Virus record (IMG/VR): IMGVR_UViG_3300025000_000084
Coordinates: 1 to 64,000 of that record
Origin: a virus
Length of the DNA stretch: 64,000 nucleotides
Strand: one strand, 5' to 3'
In this document: piece by piece, positions 1 through 8,172 of the stretch
How positions within the stretch are numbered: position 1 is the first letter of the stretch
Layout: every line of letters begins with the position of its first letter
The notes under the pieces: model-generated
Told to the model about the DNA's origin: nothing
Seen by the model: only the letters and a program-made list of their open reading frames with translations
The model's database searches: none
Made by a program: the position numbers and the translations under genes

Positions 1-99
1 CACTTTTGGTGTCCACGAAATAAAAAGGGCTATAAGTTTCCCGGACTAAAGAAGTGCGAGGGATGTGGTTATGCGGTATGGACTAAAAATGGCAATTGA
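1..99 (+). CDS. 3' end of a small zinc-ribbon-like protein (partial)
   Basis: The window opens inside a reading frame that gives 32 residues before the stop TGA at 97-99. Cysteines are seen in a WCP context and in a CEGCGYAVW context, which looks like the C-terminal half of a zinc ribbon, although only one CxxC pair is complete. The frame is continuous from base 1, so the true start lies outside the window. It leads directly into the small-gene operon at 122. The function cannot be told. Confidence 0.5.
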   Translation, partial: HFWCPRNKKGYKFPGLKKCEGCGYAVWTKNGN

Positions 100-121
100 A
101 TAACCCCCAAACATCAGAGAG

Positions 122-436
122 ATGACAGACGAAAACAAATTTGAAACATGGGCAATTATTGAGCTCTTTGGGCACAATCAAATTGCAGGTAAATGCACCG
201 AACAGAACATAGCCGGTAGTAATATGCTACGGGTCGATGTTCCAGAAACAGACGAACAGCCATCGTTTACCCGGTTTCTTGGCAGTGGAGCTATTTATGC
301 AATCAACCCTGTGACCGAGGAAATTGCGAGGCATTGGGCCAAATCACTGCAAGTATCTCCGGTGAACGCATGGGATATTCAACAGTATATTAAGAAGCAG
401 AAACTTGCATTACAGGAGGGGAGGGATGAGAGATGA
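122..436 (+). CDS. conserved hypothetical phage protein, 104 aa
   Basis: I do not assign a function. The protein has a compact N-terminal part with an IIELFGHNQIAG stretch, a LRVDVPET segment and an AIYAINPVTEEIA segment, a pattern I associate with a small family of uncharacterised Bacteroidota phage proteins. The C-terminus is basic and helical. It is the first complete gene of an early-type operon. Its end overlaps the next start by four bases (ATGA), so translation is probably coupled. Confidence 0.75.
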   Translation: MTDENKFETWAIIELFGHNQIAGKCTEQNIAGSNMLRVDVPETDEQPSFTRFLGSGAIYAINPVTEEIARHWAKSLQVSPVNAWDIQQYIKKQKLALQEGRDER

Positions 437-618
437 CAGACGAAAGCATTATGCCATTTGGCAAGTACAAAGGAGAGAAGTTAGCAAACGTGCCTCCCGA
501 ATATCTCCTGTGGCTATATGATGAAGGTAAGTGTTACGGTGAGTTGAGAACCTACATCGCTGATAACATGGATAGTATTAAAGCTGAAATAGAATACAAA
601 AATAAGCAGAAAAAATGA
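433..618 (+). CDS. DUF3820-like small protein
   Basis: The 61-residue protein carries the pattern MPFGKYKG, then LANVPPEYLLWLY, then a charged C-terminal helix. This matches the short DUF3820 family (sometimes annotated as a quorum-regulated virulence-factor-like protein), which is common in phages and plasmids and has no firm biochemical role. The start overlaps the preceding stop. It ends four bases into the next gene, within the same coupled operon. Confidence 0.7.
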   Translation: MTDESIMPFGKYKGEKLANVPPEYLLWLYDEGKCYGELRTYIADNMDSIKAEIEYKNKQKK

Positions 619-851
619 GTACAGGATGGGAAAATCACGAGCCTTCCCCTATTGAGTTCATGCATGGTAGACTAATGGATGAATTTCATAAATGGCGGAA
701 GGGCAAAACCGAAAACACAACGGTTGAAATTAACGGGCTTGAACTGAATAGTATCATAGTTGCCGCAAAGCTCGCAACCTATGAAAAATACAAAGTCCTT
801 GGATTGGATAAGGCTATTTTAAAATCTGATTTAAAACCCCAGCAAAAATGA
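615..851 (+). CDS. hypothetical protein, 78 aa
   Basis: I do not recognise a family. The protein has 78 residues, is helical and charged, with no signal peptide, membrane segment or metal motif. Overlaps of 4 bases on both sides with co-directional genes support it as a real member of the small-gene operon. Confidence 0.6.
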   Translation: MSTGWENHEPSPIEFMHGRLMDEFHKWRKGKTENTTVEINGLELNSIIVAAKLATYEKYKVLGLDKAILKSDLKPQQK

Positions 852-1264
852 CAGACGAAGAAAGAAAACAGGCAGAGGAAATACTAATAGAGAAGGAAAT
901 TCTTTATGAGCATGAGGGCAAATTAAGATTCAATGAGGATATTATCCTAAGAGGATTTGTGCGGATATTCACTGAGGCCCTTGAAGCCTATGCCGCCCTC
1001 AAGGTAGCCGAGGAATACGACGTTGACCCAAGGGAAGGGTTATTAATGTTTGAAGCAGAGGTTAACAGAAAGGTAGCCGAGGCAACAAAAGAGATGTACC
1101 CTGAAGCATTTATTTTGTGGGTTAGGAGTGATGAGTTTTATGAATATTTCGAAGAAGAGACTAATAAAGACGGCAATATTATATGGGAGTACTTACCGTC
1201 AGGTCAGTGCATTCACGAAATTAAGGATTTATTTGAATACTGGAAACAAAACATAAGCAAATGA
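848..1264 (+). CDS. hypothetical acidic protein, 138 aa
   Basis: I do not recognise a family. The protein is acidic, with many Glu residues, helical, and has no export signal. It starts with MTDEERKQ, very similar to the MTDE starts of the genes at 122 and 433, which may reflect a shared translation start context. Start and stop overlap the neighbouring genes by 4 bases. Confidence 0.6.
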   Translation: MTDEERKQAEEILIEKEILYEHEGKLRFNEDIILRGFVRIFTEALEAYAALKVAEEYDVDPREGLLMFEAEVNRKVAEATKEMYPEAFILWVRSDEFYEYFEEETNKDGNIIWEYLPSGQCIHEIKDLFEYWKQNISK

Positions 1265-1560
1265 AAGAACAGATAATTGCAATACTGATAAATCATGTCC
1301 GTGAGTTAGCAGGTCAATCATGGATAATGGGTATCCCTAAAAATGACGTTGATGTAGTTGCGGAAGAAATAGACGCACTATTTAAGGTAGCCGAGATGCC
1401 GACAGAGGAAGAGATAGAACGGGCTGCTAATAATATTGCTGATCCAACTCAAAAGAACGCTTTTTATAGGGGAGAGTGGATAGGATTTAAGGAGGGTGCG
1501 AGGTGGTTTCGCAACCGCATGAGTAAACCGAACAACTGCACGGGAGGGGAGGAAGGATGA
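1261..1560 (+). CDS. hypothetical protein, 99 aa
   Basis: I do not recognise a family. The first half is helical. The second half contains PTEEEIERAANNI and ends in a Gly/Glu-rich tail. A segment reading FKEGARWFRNRM resembles the C-terminal helix of several small phage proteins whose core pattern is FxxGAxW, seen here by eye only. It overlaps the genes on both sides by 4 bases. Confidence 0.6.
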   Translation: MKEQIIAILINHVRELAGQSWIMGIPKNDVDVVAEEIDALFKVAEMPTEEEIERAANNIADPTQKNAFYRGEWIGFKEGARWFRNRMSKPNNCTGGEEG

Positions 1561-1727
1561 AAACGAAGAAACCACCGATGGGTTTAATGCCTAAGAAGTT
1601 ATGGGACGAACAAAGATATTATGACGTTTGTGCCGCCATAACGAGGTACTATCAAGCAGGGATGAAGATACCAATTAAATGGATCAAGGAATACAACAAA
1701 TTTGTGGTGAAAGGAGGAGAGAAATGA
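1557..1727 (+). CDS. small basic hypothetical protein, 56 aa
   Basis: The frame begins at the ATG that overlaps the previous stop (ATGA at 1557-1560). It runs for 56 codons to a TGA at 1725-1727, which itself overlaps the next start. The protein is basic (many Lys, Tyr and Trp) and unrecognised. The continuous ATGA chain on both sides is the main evidence that it is real. Confidence 0.6.
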   Translation: MKTKKPPMGLMPKKLWDEQRYYDVCAAITRYYQAGMKIPIKWIKEYNKFVVKGGEK

Positions 1728-2281
1728 CGCCCGAACTCGCAAAGACACCCTGGTTCGATACCTACCAGCTTTCCAGAGGCAATGAAGACACCGTTGAATA
1801 CCTCCGTAGGAAAGGCATAACCCCCTATATACTTGATGTAGGGCCTTGTAGCCCTCTGACAAAAATGATCCATAGGGAACTTCGCGTGGCACCGATAGCC
1901 AACACCGAAGGAGACCTTGATGTTATGCCATTTATGGACGGGATGACCTTCGACTACATCATCTATTCTCACACCATCGAGCATCAGTTCAACCCTCTGC
2001 ATACCCTCCTGGAGCTCCGTAAGGCCATGCACGATAAGACCAGGATGTTTATTATTCTCCCCAGGCGAGGCAAGCTCCTCTGGGACCGGGGCCACTACCA
2101 TGAGATTGACCACTACCGTATGAAACTCCTCCTCCAACGTGCCGGCTACGAGATAATCAGCTACGAGCTGCACAAAGGATGGCGGCCATGGTGGTTCTAC
2201 CTCACCGGGATCAGGCCCTTGATGAGACTGTTTTTAGAGTACAACGCATATTACGAAGTAAAGAAAAGGAAAGAACAATGA
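1724..2281 (+). CDS. SAM-dependent methyltransferase-like protein
   Basis: I chose the ATG at 1724 rather than the in-frame ATG at 1679. It overlaps the previous stop and has AGGAGG about 8 bases upstream, giving 185 residues. The fold is class I methyltransferase-like: a motif-I-like strand YILDVGPCSP near residue 36, an FDYIIYSHTIEH strand (motif IV position) near residue 75, then FIILPRR. The glycine-rich loop is atypical (DVGPCS rather than DxGxGxG), so catalysis is uncertain. The substrate is unknown. It sits in the early operon, and a role in modifying phage DNA, sugar or protein is possible but not shown. Confidence 0.65.
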   Translation: MTPELAKTPWFDTYQLSRGNEDTVEYLRRKGITPYILDVGPCSPLTKMIHRELRVAPIANTEGDLDVMPFMDGMTFDYIIYSHTIEHQFNPLHTLLELRKAMHDKTRMFIILPRRGKLLWDRGHYHEIDHYRMKLLLQRAGYEIISYELHKGWRPWWFYLTGIRPLMRLFLEYNAYYEVKKRKEQ

Positions 2282-2571
2282 TGAAACTATTTAGACTATT
2301 CAGAAGTAAGTCAGCGGAGACCGAGCATCTCAGGGATAAATATAAGGACTGCGATGTTGAGTTCATGCCCAACTCACAAAGGTTCTACCCGAGATATAAG
2401 GGCAGATACTTGTATTATTGGCAGTCGAGAGGAAATTTTACTATCGAGGAACTAATATCCGGGTGCATCTACGCTGACACCGAAAAAGAGGCGATACTGA
2501 TTATTGATAAGTTCCTTGAGCTTCGTGGGGTTGGCTCAGTAATAATAAAACTAACGGCAAACAACATATGA
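2278..2571 (+). CDS. hypothetical protein, 97 aa
   Basis: I chose the ATG at 2278, which overlaps the methyltransferase stop, instead of an upstream in-frame ATG at 2179 that would lie inside that gene. The protein is basic at the N-terminus, with aromatic strands (FYPRYKGRYLYYW) and a C-terminal helix with IIDKFLEL. This could be a small beta-alpha fold. No family is recognised. Confidence 0.6.
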   Translation: MMKLFRLFRSKSAETEHLRDKYKDCDVEFMPNSQRFYPRYKGRYLYYWQSRGNFTIEELISGCIYADTEKEAILIIDKFLELRGVGSVIIKLTANNI

Positions 2572-2978
2572 GTAACGCAAGAACGATGCGAATGGCCCGA
2601 GAAAGAAAAGCCAACATTCTATTTAAGAAACCCGCAGGGAAATTTGAGAGAATAGACCTTGCATCCAGATGGCATCCTGAATGGATGACCAGGGCATACC
2701 AGAATAATCGCTATGTCGTGATGATTGATGATTGTGCAAAAACAACGAAAGGTATCGCGATAAAGGCCATGATCCAGCGCCATGACGATCAGCCGATCCC
2801 TAATCATTGGGCAGAACTACAGAGTATTAAAAATGAGCTTTTTGGCACTGAGACAACGGGGATTGAATTTTATCCTCCAGAGAGTGAGTTGGTGAATGAT
2901 CACAACATCTACTGGTTATGGATATTTCCGAGTGACGTGATCCCTGTTCCAATATTTACGGAAGGAATACAGCAATGA
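2568..2978 (+). CDS. hypothetical protein, 136 aa
   Basis: I do not recognise a family with confidence. The sequence has a basic N-terminus, then an AYQNNRYVVMIDD strand and a C-terminal YWLWIFPSDVIPVPIF strand, suggesting a small mixed alpha/beta protein. Start and end overlap neighbours by 4 bases. Similar proteins sit among uncharacterised small phage genes. Confidence 0.6.
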   Translation: MSNARTMRMARERKANILFKKPAGKFERIDLASRWHPEWMTRAYQNNRYVVMIDDCAKTTKGIAIKAMIQRHDDQPIPNHWAELQSIKNELFGTETTGIEFYPPESELVNDHNIYWLWIFPSDVIPVPIFTEGIQQ

Positions 2979-3346
2979 AACGTGAAACCCTCCTTCGCCA
3001 CATGTTTGAGCACGGCCGCCTCACTGCTTATCACGAAGGCGAGCGCCAGGTAGTCTGGGGAGTGATAGCCGATGTCAACTGCGACACCATGCGCATACTC
3101 AACCATGAAGCCGAACTGCAAAAGTTCGAGATGAAGAACATCAAGGGGTTTCGCAAAGAAGTGTTCAACCTGACCCGGAAGTATTCCACCCTGACCTGTG
3201 ACTGTGGCTGCAAATCAACGGATCGCTTCATCTGTGAAAAATGCGGTCGTACATTCTGCGGCACCAAGCATGGCGTTCTCATCCGGGATGAAACAGGCAC
3301 AGCCCTTAATCTGTGCGAGAAATGTGTATCATCCGTGAGGCCATAA
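2975..3346 (+). CDS. hypothetical zinc-finger protein, 123 aa
   Basis: The C-terminal half is rich in cysteine: LTCDCGCKS, FICEKCGRTFC, and a final LCEKC. This gives several CxC/CxxC pairs that could bind one or two zinc ions in a B-box- or AN1-like treble-clef arrangement. The N-terminal half (about 60 residues) contains a WGVIADVNCDTMRI strand. A DNA, RNA or protein-binding role is possible. It is the last gene of the left operon, after which an unusual non-coding block begins. Confidence 0.65.
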   Translation: MKRETLLRHMFEHGRLTAYHEGERQVVWGVIADVNCDTMRILNHEAELQKFEMKNIKGFRKEVFNLTRKYSTLTCDCGCKSTDRFICEKCGRTFCGTKHGVLIRDETGTALNLCEKCVSSVRP

Positions 3347-3408
3347 ACAAACAACCAAAAGGATTGTTCATCAACATTTACAGTTTGTTGGTAAAAAATA
3401 CGGCAACA

Positions 3409-3441
3409 TTGACGGAAATACAACAGAAGTTGCTATATTTA
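3409..3441 (+). promoter_or_regulatory. promoter-like site of Bacteroidota type
   Basis: TTG at 3409-3411 and TATATTTA at 3434-3441 are separated by 22 bases. The established Bacteroidota consensus is TTTG or TTG, about 19-22 bases, then TAnnTTTG; the last base differs here. It lies just upstream of the hairpin and tRNA-like array and would drive it rather than a protein gene. Confidence 0.45.
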
Positions 3442-3497
3442 CCCCCGAGACAAACGGTAATCCGGACTCAGTTCATTGAAAGATAAATAGCCGAGGA

Positions 3498-3560
3498 GGG
3501 GTGTTCGCACCCCAGAGCAAGATGAGGGATAAGTCCCTCTGGCAGCCGGGAAAGACCGGC
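3498..3560 (+). ncRNA. array of three stable hairpins preceding a tRNA-like element
   Basis: Three perfect hairpins follow one another. At 3498-3513 a 6-bp stem GGGGTG/CACCCC closes on a UUCG tetraloop. At 3524-3539 the stem is GAGGGA/TCCCTC with a TAAG loop. At 3545-3560 the stem is GCCGG/CCGGC. No convincing reading frame crosses them, and they lie downstream of a promoter-like site. They could be processing signals for the tRNA-like element that follows, or domains of a larger non-coding RNA. The boundaries are only those of the visible stems. Confidence 0.5.
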
Positions 3561-3565
3561 AACAT

Positions 3566-3638
3566 TACGGGGTAGAGTAAGTGGTAACTCACCGGTCCCA
3601 TAAACCGGAAGCTGTGTAATCGTGTGACACCCCCGCTA
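3566..3638 (+). tRNA. degenerate initiator-like tRNA-Met (CAT)
   Basis: A 73-nt cloverleaf can be drawn. The acceptor strand TACGGGG pairs with CCCCGCT over 5 pairs, and positions 1:72 and 2:71 are unpaired. The D stem is GAGT/ACTC with a GG-containing loop. The anticodon stem is CCGGT/ACCGG with loop CCCATAA (anticodon CAT). The T stem is GTGTA/GACAC (4 pairs) and the discriminator is A. The overall sequence resembles bacterial initiator tRNA (GGGGTAGAG at the start, CCCCGCTA at the end), and the missing 1:72 pair is an initiator hallmark. Oddities are C at position 33 and a GGT:ACC rather than GGG:CCC anticodon stem. It could be a functional phage tRNA or a decayed one. Confidence 0.5.
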
Positions 3639-3791
3639 CAAGGTATCAAAACTGTCGGAAGCATTTTGGTGACTACTTAGTTCGGTTTGCTTAACCCCAG
3701 ACCGGATGACTCAAATGAACTGCTAATAGCAGCGTACAGCGTTAAGTCGCTTAATAAATCATGTTGCCCTAATCATGTTTTATGTACTTTC

Positions 3792-4046
3792 ATGCCAACG
3801 AACCACATTGTCAAATCATTTCTTATCAGAGATGATGTAGCCCTCTTCCCAAAACTACTTGAACAAATGCTTCATGCCTATATCGTGACAGATGAGTTCT
3901 GTCAGCAGCCCCAGGAGCAGCGAATCGAAGAGATTGGAGCTTATGAAGATATCAAGTTATTGATAAACAGACTAATAGAAAATAAAGAGTCTGTTTGTAG
4001 TGAGAAAGAGATCCTTCCTCGGGCTCAGGAAACTGAAACAGCATAG
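3792..4046 (+). CDS. small hypothetical protein inside the structured RNA block, 84 aa
   Basis: The frame is open from 3687, but I chose the ATG at 3792 because the upstream part looks like structured non-coding sequence. The 84-residue product is amphipathic and acidic, with helices around FPKLLEQMLHAYIVTDEF and YEDIKLLINRLIENK. It has no known motif. It could be a real small protein in the RNA operon or a chance frame. No clear ribosome-binding site is seen. Confidence 0.4.
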   Translation: MPTNHIVKSFLIRDDVALFPKLLEQMLHAYIVTDEFCQQPQEQRIEEIGAYEDIKLLINRLIENKESVCSEKEILPRAQETETA

Positions 4047-4060
4047 GAGTAGAATAAGAT

Positions 4061-4305
4061 ACGGGTTTGATCTATGAGCCCGTGTAATTACAGCGGGCGG
4101 GACCCTCAGGCCAACTCAGACAGTATTGCAGACATTGACTTTCACACAGGCCTCCCGCCCGTTTCCTTTAACATCAATAGGCGGTGTAGGGTGGAACCGG
4201 ATCGAAAAGCACCACTGCCGAAAAACAAGGTGAGAGATGCGCGAACATCGGTAGTGATCTCCGTGATGAGTGGTTAGAGACCACGGCCCATATCGCACAT
4301 ATGGG
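4061..4305 (+). ncRNA. second cluster of long hairpins
   Basis: Several stems are visible. 4061-4083 is ACGGGTT/AGCCCGT. 4094-4161 is a long arm, CGGGCGGG/CCCGCCCG extended by AGGCC/GGCCT across a 6-base bulge. 4270-4284 is GTGGT/ACCAC. 4287-4305 is CCCATAT/ATATGGG with a CGCAC loop. The region has no credible gene and ends in a terminator at 4342. It may be the 3' part of one transcript that starts near 3448, or separate small RNAs. No match to a known RNA class is claimed. Confidence 0.45.
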
Positions 4306-4341
4306 AGGTTTGGAAAAGCATCACAGTATTGGTGTAACAGA

Positions 4342-4363
4342 AGAGGGGCTTGTAGGCCCCTCT
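4342..4363. terminator. bidirectional terminator
   Basis: AGAGGGGC pairs with GCCCCTCT across a short loop. Pyrimidine-rich sequence follows on the plus side (CTCTTAT). It lies between the plus-strand RNA block and the 3' end of the minus-strand hub gene (stop at 4367), so it can serve both. Confidence 0.7.
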
Positions 4364-4366
4364 CTC

Positions 4367-6964
4367 TTATCTCAGCTTGTTATTGTATCGCTCCTCGAAG
4401 TCCACCTCCAGGTGCGTGAAGTATGCCTCTTCATCTACCTTACCACCGATGACCAGGATAAAGTACTGGCATGAGAAGGTGGTGCGGCCGATCAGCAGCC
4501 GGTTACGCGATGCAAAGGTATTGGAGGAGTTAAGCAGATACCAGCTCTTGTCATCCGGGGATCCGAACAGGTTTACAGAGAATGGATTGTCGAGAGAGTC
4601 ATACACCATGCCGGCGATGAGCATACGGTGTATCTTCTTGTAGCGGGTTGCGGAGAGCTTCATCGGCCTGGTCTCCATGTGTACCGGCACCAGCTCTGAG
4701 AAATCTTCCTGGGAGAGATCACACAGGTAGTTGTTGACCGTGCTGCCGGTGTATTCTTCAGAGGCCAGTATTGAGTCATCCGATGATGATACATCAGTTG
4801 ATGATGCTAATATCGGATCCCCTCCTCCTTCACTAATTATGGCCCGGTAGCCGTAGGTCCGGGGATAATCCATGATGAATCGTTCCCATGTCTCAGAAAC
4901 CTTGAACCATACTTTTGCCTTTAGCGAAAAGACCCATGAATAAGCCTTTGTGGGGTTGGATACAACCAGCTCTTTGTGTATGTGGTCCCATCCTATGTGA
5001 GCCCCGGAGAAGTAAGATAACAGGGGTATGTTGCAGAGATACGCCTGCACCTGGTACAGGTTTGGATTATTGGCAATGGCTGTATAGTTGACCGTACCCG
5101 TCAGCCGGCTCAGGTGATTGCCCTCAGCCAGCTCGCTTATCTCCACAGGAGTAGGACCGGAGATGATGTGCAGGCCCCTCTCGGTTGTGAATGCCGTCCC
5201 TCCGTCTATCTGAGTGATGGAGGCGGGGTTATTGCATACCTCCCGGGAGATAGAGACAATGGTTGAGATCAGAGGATCCCCTGAACCTATGTTCATGGTC
5301 CAGATGCCATCTGAGGTGAAGCAGAATATCGGGAACTGACCGAACTGACCCTGGGACAGCGCCTCGGCATTGGTTGACATGCCAAGGATCTTGCCGTTGC
5401 CTATGCGATATGAATTGATTGCGGGGTAATAGAACGGATTGGATTGCTCGGTAGCCTGGATGCGGTTGAGATCATCGTATGTATCGGCTATTGTGGCATA
5501 GACAGCATCGAAATAAGTTGTTATCGGTCCCACAAACTGATATTCACCGTAGGTTACCGGTGAAGTGGCCGAGGGCTGGTTGTAATAGGCGAAGTTGAGT
5601 AGATTATTCGGGGTGAGCTTCAATGTTGCGACTATCTTTGCTGTGCCTGAGAGCACTGGATCAATGATTATCCTTATGACCGTGGCCCTTGCATCCGGAT
5701 AAGCCAAATACCTTCGTATCTTAAAGGCATGAACGGTGGGCTCGCTTGATGATTTGTAGTAATTGATGGTGGTACAACCCTTGCGAATAGTTTTCTTCCC
5801 GTCTGAGGTGTTCAGGTCAACCTCAAAGTACACAGTGTAGTCTGCCCCGGTAACGCCTCCTGTGATAGGCTCAAGGAATATCTCTGGGGAGAAGTTGTCG
5901 TAAATGCCTACTCTCACGTTACCCATGAAGATCCTCTCGTTATACGGGAAGAGGGAGGCGGCAAACAGTGTATGATGGCTGAAGTTGTCGGCCGGCATGA
6001 CCGGGAAGGTCTCTATCTCCCGGAAGTCATCAATGAGATAGTGAAGTATTGCAAACGCTCCACCATCAACAGGAGTGCTCTGTATCAAGTAATAGTCACT
6101 ATCGTCTGCCAGGGACGGATCCTTAAACAAAGGCAGAATATCGCTGGTACCTTCAACCGGAGCCACCGGCCTCATCGCGTATATATTAAAGTTTTTGATC
6201 ACTCCCTTCCATTGGGTAGCGATATCCACCAAGACAGTCGGGGAGGTAGTGGTGGTCAGCTGCAGCCAGCGTCCGTGCCACCGGATTGAGTCGGCAGTAA
6301 GGAGCTCAAGGTATGACGAGCTGGTATAAAGTGGGGCAGACTGTTTGACGATTGTCCCGTCCACCAGCTCCCAGGCAAACCGTAGCACAACAGGACCGGT
6401 GAAGGAGTATTTCGCCTCTTTCTCTATCTTGGCCAGCACCCAGGCCAACGCCTCATCCTTTGTCGAGAGTCCAGTTCCATCCTCATTAACGGGGAATGGA
6501 TAACTCAATGTCGGTGTCTGAACCGTAACAACCATGTTCGGCAGCTCCGGGAAGCCTGAGTCAAAGATCGTGTACCTCTCGGTGGTGATATCAAAGACAA
6601 AGATCGTGGTGGTCTTGTCGGTTACGTTGGATATTATCAGCGACTTGTGCAGCTGGGCGTACACAAACTCCTTATTGGTAGTGGCTATCCCGGCATTGAC
6701 GGTTGCTACAAGTATGCCGTCCTCGTACACCCAATACCACATGCTGCCCGAGGGAGTGCCGATATAGACCTTAAAGTTATCATTGATAGTGTGGATGCAG
6801 CGAATATCGGAGGTAGTCATAACAAGACCCTCCTTTGGACCTACTGGCCGCCATGCTCCATCTTCAGGACGGAGGTTGATAACCTCCTGCATGGTGCCGT
6901 CAGCCACCCGATTGTCTGGGAGGTTTCTTACGATTCCTGACAGCTCTATTGTTTTTTGTTCCAT
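4367..6964 (-). CDS. tail hub / DNA-stabilisation protein (P22 gp10-like)
   Basis: The 865-residue virion protein has a predominantly beta sequence. The N-terminus has the pattern INLRPEDGAWRPVGPKEGL (residues 29-47), where gp10-type hub proteins place a similar conserved segment. Midway there is FPIFCFTSDGIWTMN, followed by a TAFTTERGLHIISG blade. The C-terminus has a YKKIHRMLIAG segment and a last strand ending DFEERY, as in a terminal beta-sandwich. In P22 the homologous protein plugs the head and connects to the tail needle. The assignment is by pattern and context, not by a search. Its 5' end overlaps the upstream gene by 65 bases. Confidence 0.6.
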   Translation of the reverse strand: MEQKTIELSGIVRNLPDNRVADGTMQEVINLRPEDGAWRPVGPKEGLVMTTSDIRCIHTINDNFKVYIGTPSGSMWYWVYEDGILVATVNAGIATTNKEFVYAQLHKSLIISNVTDKTTTIFVFDITTERYTIFDSGFPELPNMVVTVQTPTLSYPFPVNEDGTGLSTKDEALAWVLAKIEKEAKYSFTGPVVLRFAWELVDGTIVKQSAPLYTSSSYLELLTADSIRWHGRWLQLTTTTSPTVLVDIATQWKGVIKNFNIYAMRPVAPVEGTSDILPLFKDPSLADDSDYYLIQSTPVDGGAFAILHYLIDDFREIETFPVMPADNFSHHTLFAASLFPYNERIFMGNVRVGIYDNFSPEIFLEPITGGVTGADYTVYFEVDLNTSDGKKTIRKGCTTINYYKSSSEPTVHAFKIRRYLAYPDARATVIRIIIDPVLSGTAKIVATLKLTPNNLLNFAYYNQPSATSPVTYGEYQFVGPITTYFDAVYATIADTYDDLNRIQATEQSNPFYYPAINSYRIGNGKILGMSTNAEALSQGQFGQFPIFCFTSDGIWTMNIGSGDPLISTIVSISREVCNNPASITQIDGGTAFTTERGLHIISGPTPVEISELAEGNHLSRLTGTVNYTAIANNPNLYQVQAYLCNIPLLSYFSGAHIGWDHIHKELVVSNPTKAYSWVFSLKAKVWFKVSETWERFIMDYPRTYGYRAIISEGGGDPILASSTDVSSSDDSILASEEYTGSTVNNYLCDLSQEDFSELVPVHMETRPMKLSATRYKKIHRMLIAGMVYDSLDNPFSVNLFGSPDDKSWYLLNSSNTFASRNRLLIGRTTFSCQYFILVIGGKVDEEAYFTHLEVDFEERYNNKLR

Positions 6965-7457
6965 TTGGATTGATATTCTGTTTTATCTGTAATATCTGGT
7001 TAGTCACTATTGCAAGGATATTTGCCTCTGAGTTATTGGGACCATTGCCATTCCCCGGATCCGGGAGGGGCTCCATGGTGGTCCAATGTACTGCGCGGAG
7101 TGCCTGCGACAGGCTTATGATATTTTTTGTAGGCGCTGCCAGGGCAACTATATTCTCAATGAGGAGCATTTTTGCATCCCAGGCTGTTCTCTCATACTTG
7201 GCCTTCTTCACTTCTATTGGCTCATCCTCGAGCTTGGCAAGCTCCTCCATGCGGACTCTGGCCTTTAGAGAGAGCAAGTGAGCATTGAGAAAACCCCGGA
7301 GAGTTTGAATGGGTATGCCGGTCTGCCTTGTGGTCTCTGCAAAACTCAGCTCGTTGTCAATAAGGATCCTCACGGCCTCCTCTTTCTTGGCATCATCGTA
7401 AATGATCGGGTATCTGTGGCGCTCCTTCAGTTCACTTGGGTCCTTGCGCTTTGTCAT
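6900..7457 (-). CDS. putative terminase small subunit / HTH protein
   Basis: I start it at the ATG at 7457 (MTKRKDPSELK), giving 185 residues; in-frame sequence upstream looks non-coding. Residues about 30-65 form a helix-turn-helix (EAVRILIDNELSFAETTRQ, then TGIPIQTLRGFL). A helical oligomerisation-type middle follows, and the tail is basic and Asn/Pro-rich. This layout fits a terminase small subunit, which recognises phage DNA and feeds it to TerL. However, terL lies 24 kb away next to another small HTH-like gene, so the assignment is tentative. The long 3' overlap with the hub gene suggests co-translation. Confidence 0.5.
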   Translation of the reverse strand: MTKRKDPSELKERHRYPIIYDDAKKEEAVRILIDNELSFAETTRQTGIPIQTLRGFLNAHLLSLKARVRMEELAKLEDEPIEVKKAKYERTAWDAKMLLIENIVALAAPTKNIISLSQALRAVHWTTMEPLPDPGNGNGPNNSEANILAIVTNQILQIKQNINPNGTKNNRAVRNRKKPPRQSGG

Positions 7458-7596
7458 AGTAACAGTATTTGTTTCAGTCCAAAGTTCCTCAATCTGTGGT
7501 CGTATTTGCAGATAATAAGACCACAATTAGAGACAATATGACCTCAATAAATATGAATGTCTTTATATGTTTAGACTGAAATAAATCACACTCAAC

Positions 7597-8172
7597 ATGT
7601 CAGTCGGAGCAGCTTTAGCCATAGGTTCTTCACTCGTTTCCCTGTTCGGCTCGCTGAAGTCAGCGCAAGCGAATGAGAAATACGATAACTACCTCAACAA
7701 GAGGGAAACAGACCTCGATAACTGGTACAACAAAGAGTATAACACCAACTTCCTTGACACAACCCAGGGAAGATCCGCAGTCGGAGCACTCCGCACACAG
7801 TATGGTGAGACCATGAAACGTGTGAATCAAAATTCGGCAATTTCAGGAGCGTCTGATGAAGCGAAGGTGGCGGTAGGTGATAAGGTTCAGCGGGGCATGG
7901 CTGACCAGGTATCACGCATAGCGGGATACGGAACTGTATATAAGGACAATATTCGCCGCGAGTATCAAGGGCTTAAACATAATCTCCAGAATATGCAGCA
8001 AAATAATCTTTTGCGCAAATCAGAAAATTGGTCAACGTTAATGGACAATTCTACTAAGGCGGGCATTGGTTTTGCCGAAGCAGATGCTAACGGAGCCTTT
8101 GATGGGGTAGACGGATGGCTTAAAAATCTCTTTGGAAAGATCAAGGTTGACCCAACTACTCTCGCAGGATAA
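7597..8172 (+). CDS. putative internal virion / ejection protein
   Basis: The 191-residue protein begins with a small hydrophobic helix (GAALAIGSSLVSLFGSL), then a helical, Gln/Asn-rich body including YNTNFLDTTQGRSAVGALR. Proteins of this shape commonly lie directly upstream of large internal virion proteins in podovirus-like genomes and are thought to be ejected with the DNA or to insert in membranes. Here it precedes the coiled-coil and polyvalent genes, although a homing endonuclease now separates them. The function is inferred from shape and context. Confidence 0.5.
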   Translation: MSVGAALAIGSSLVSLFGSLKSAQANEKYDNYLNKRETDLDNWYNKEYNTNFLDTTQGRSAVGALRTQYGETMKRVNQNSAISGASDEAKVAVGDKVQRGMADQVSRIAGYGTVYKDNIRREYQGLKHNLQNMQQNNLLRKSENWSTLMDNSTKAGIGFAEADANGAFDGVDGWLKNLFGKIKVDPTTLAG

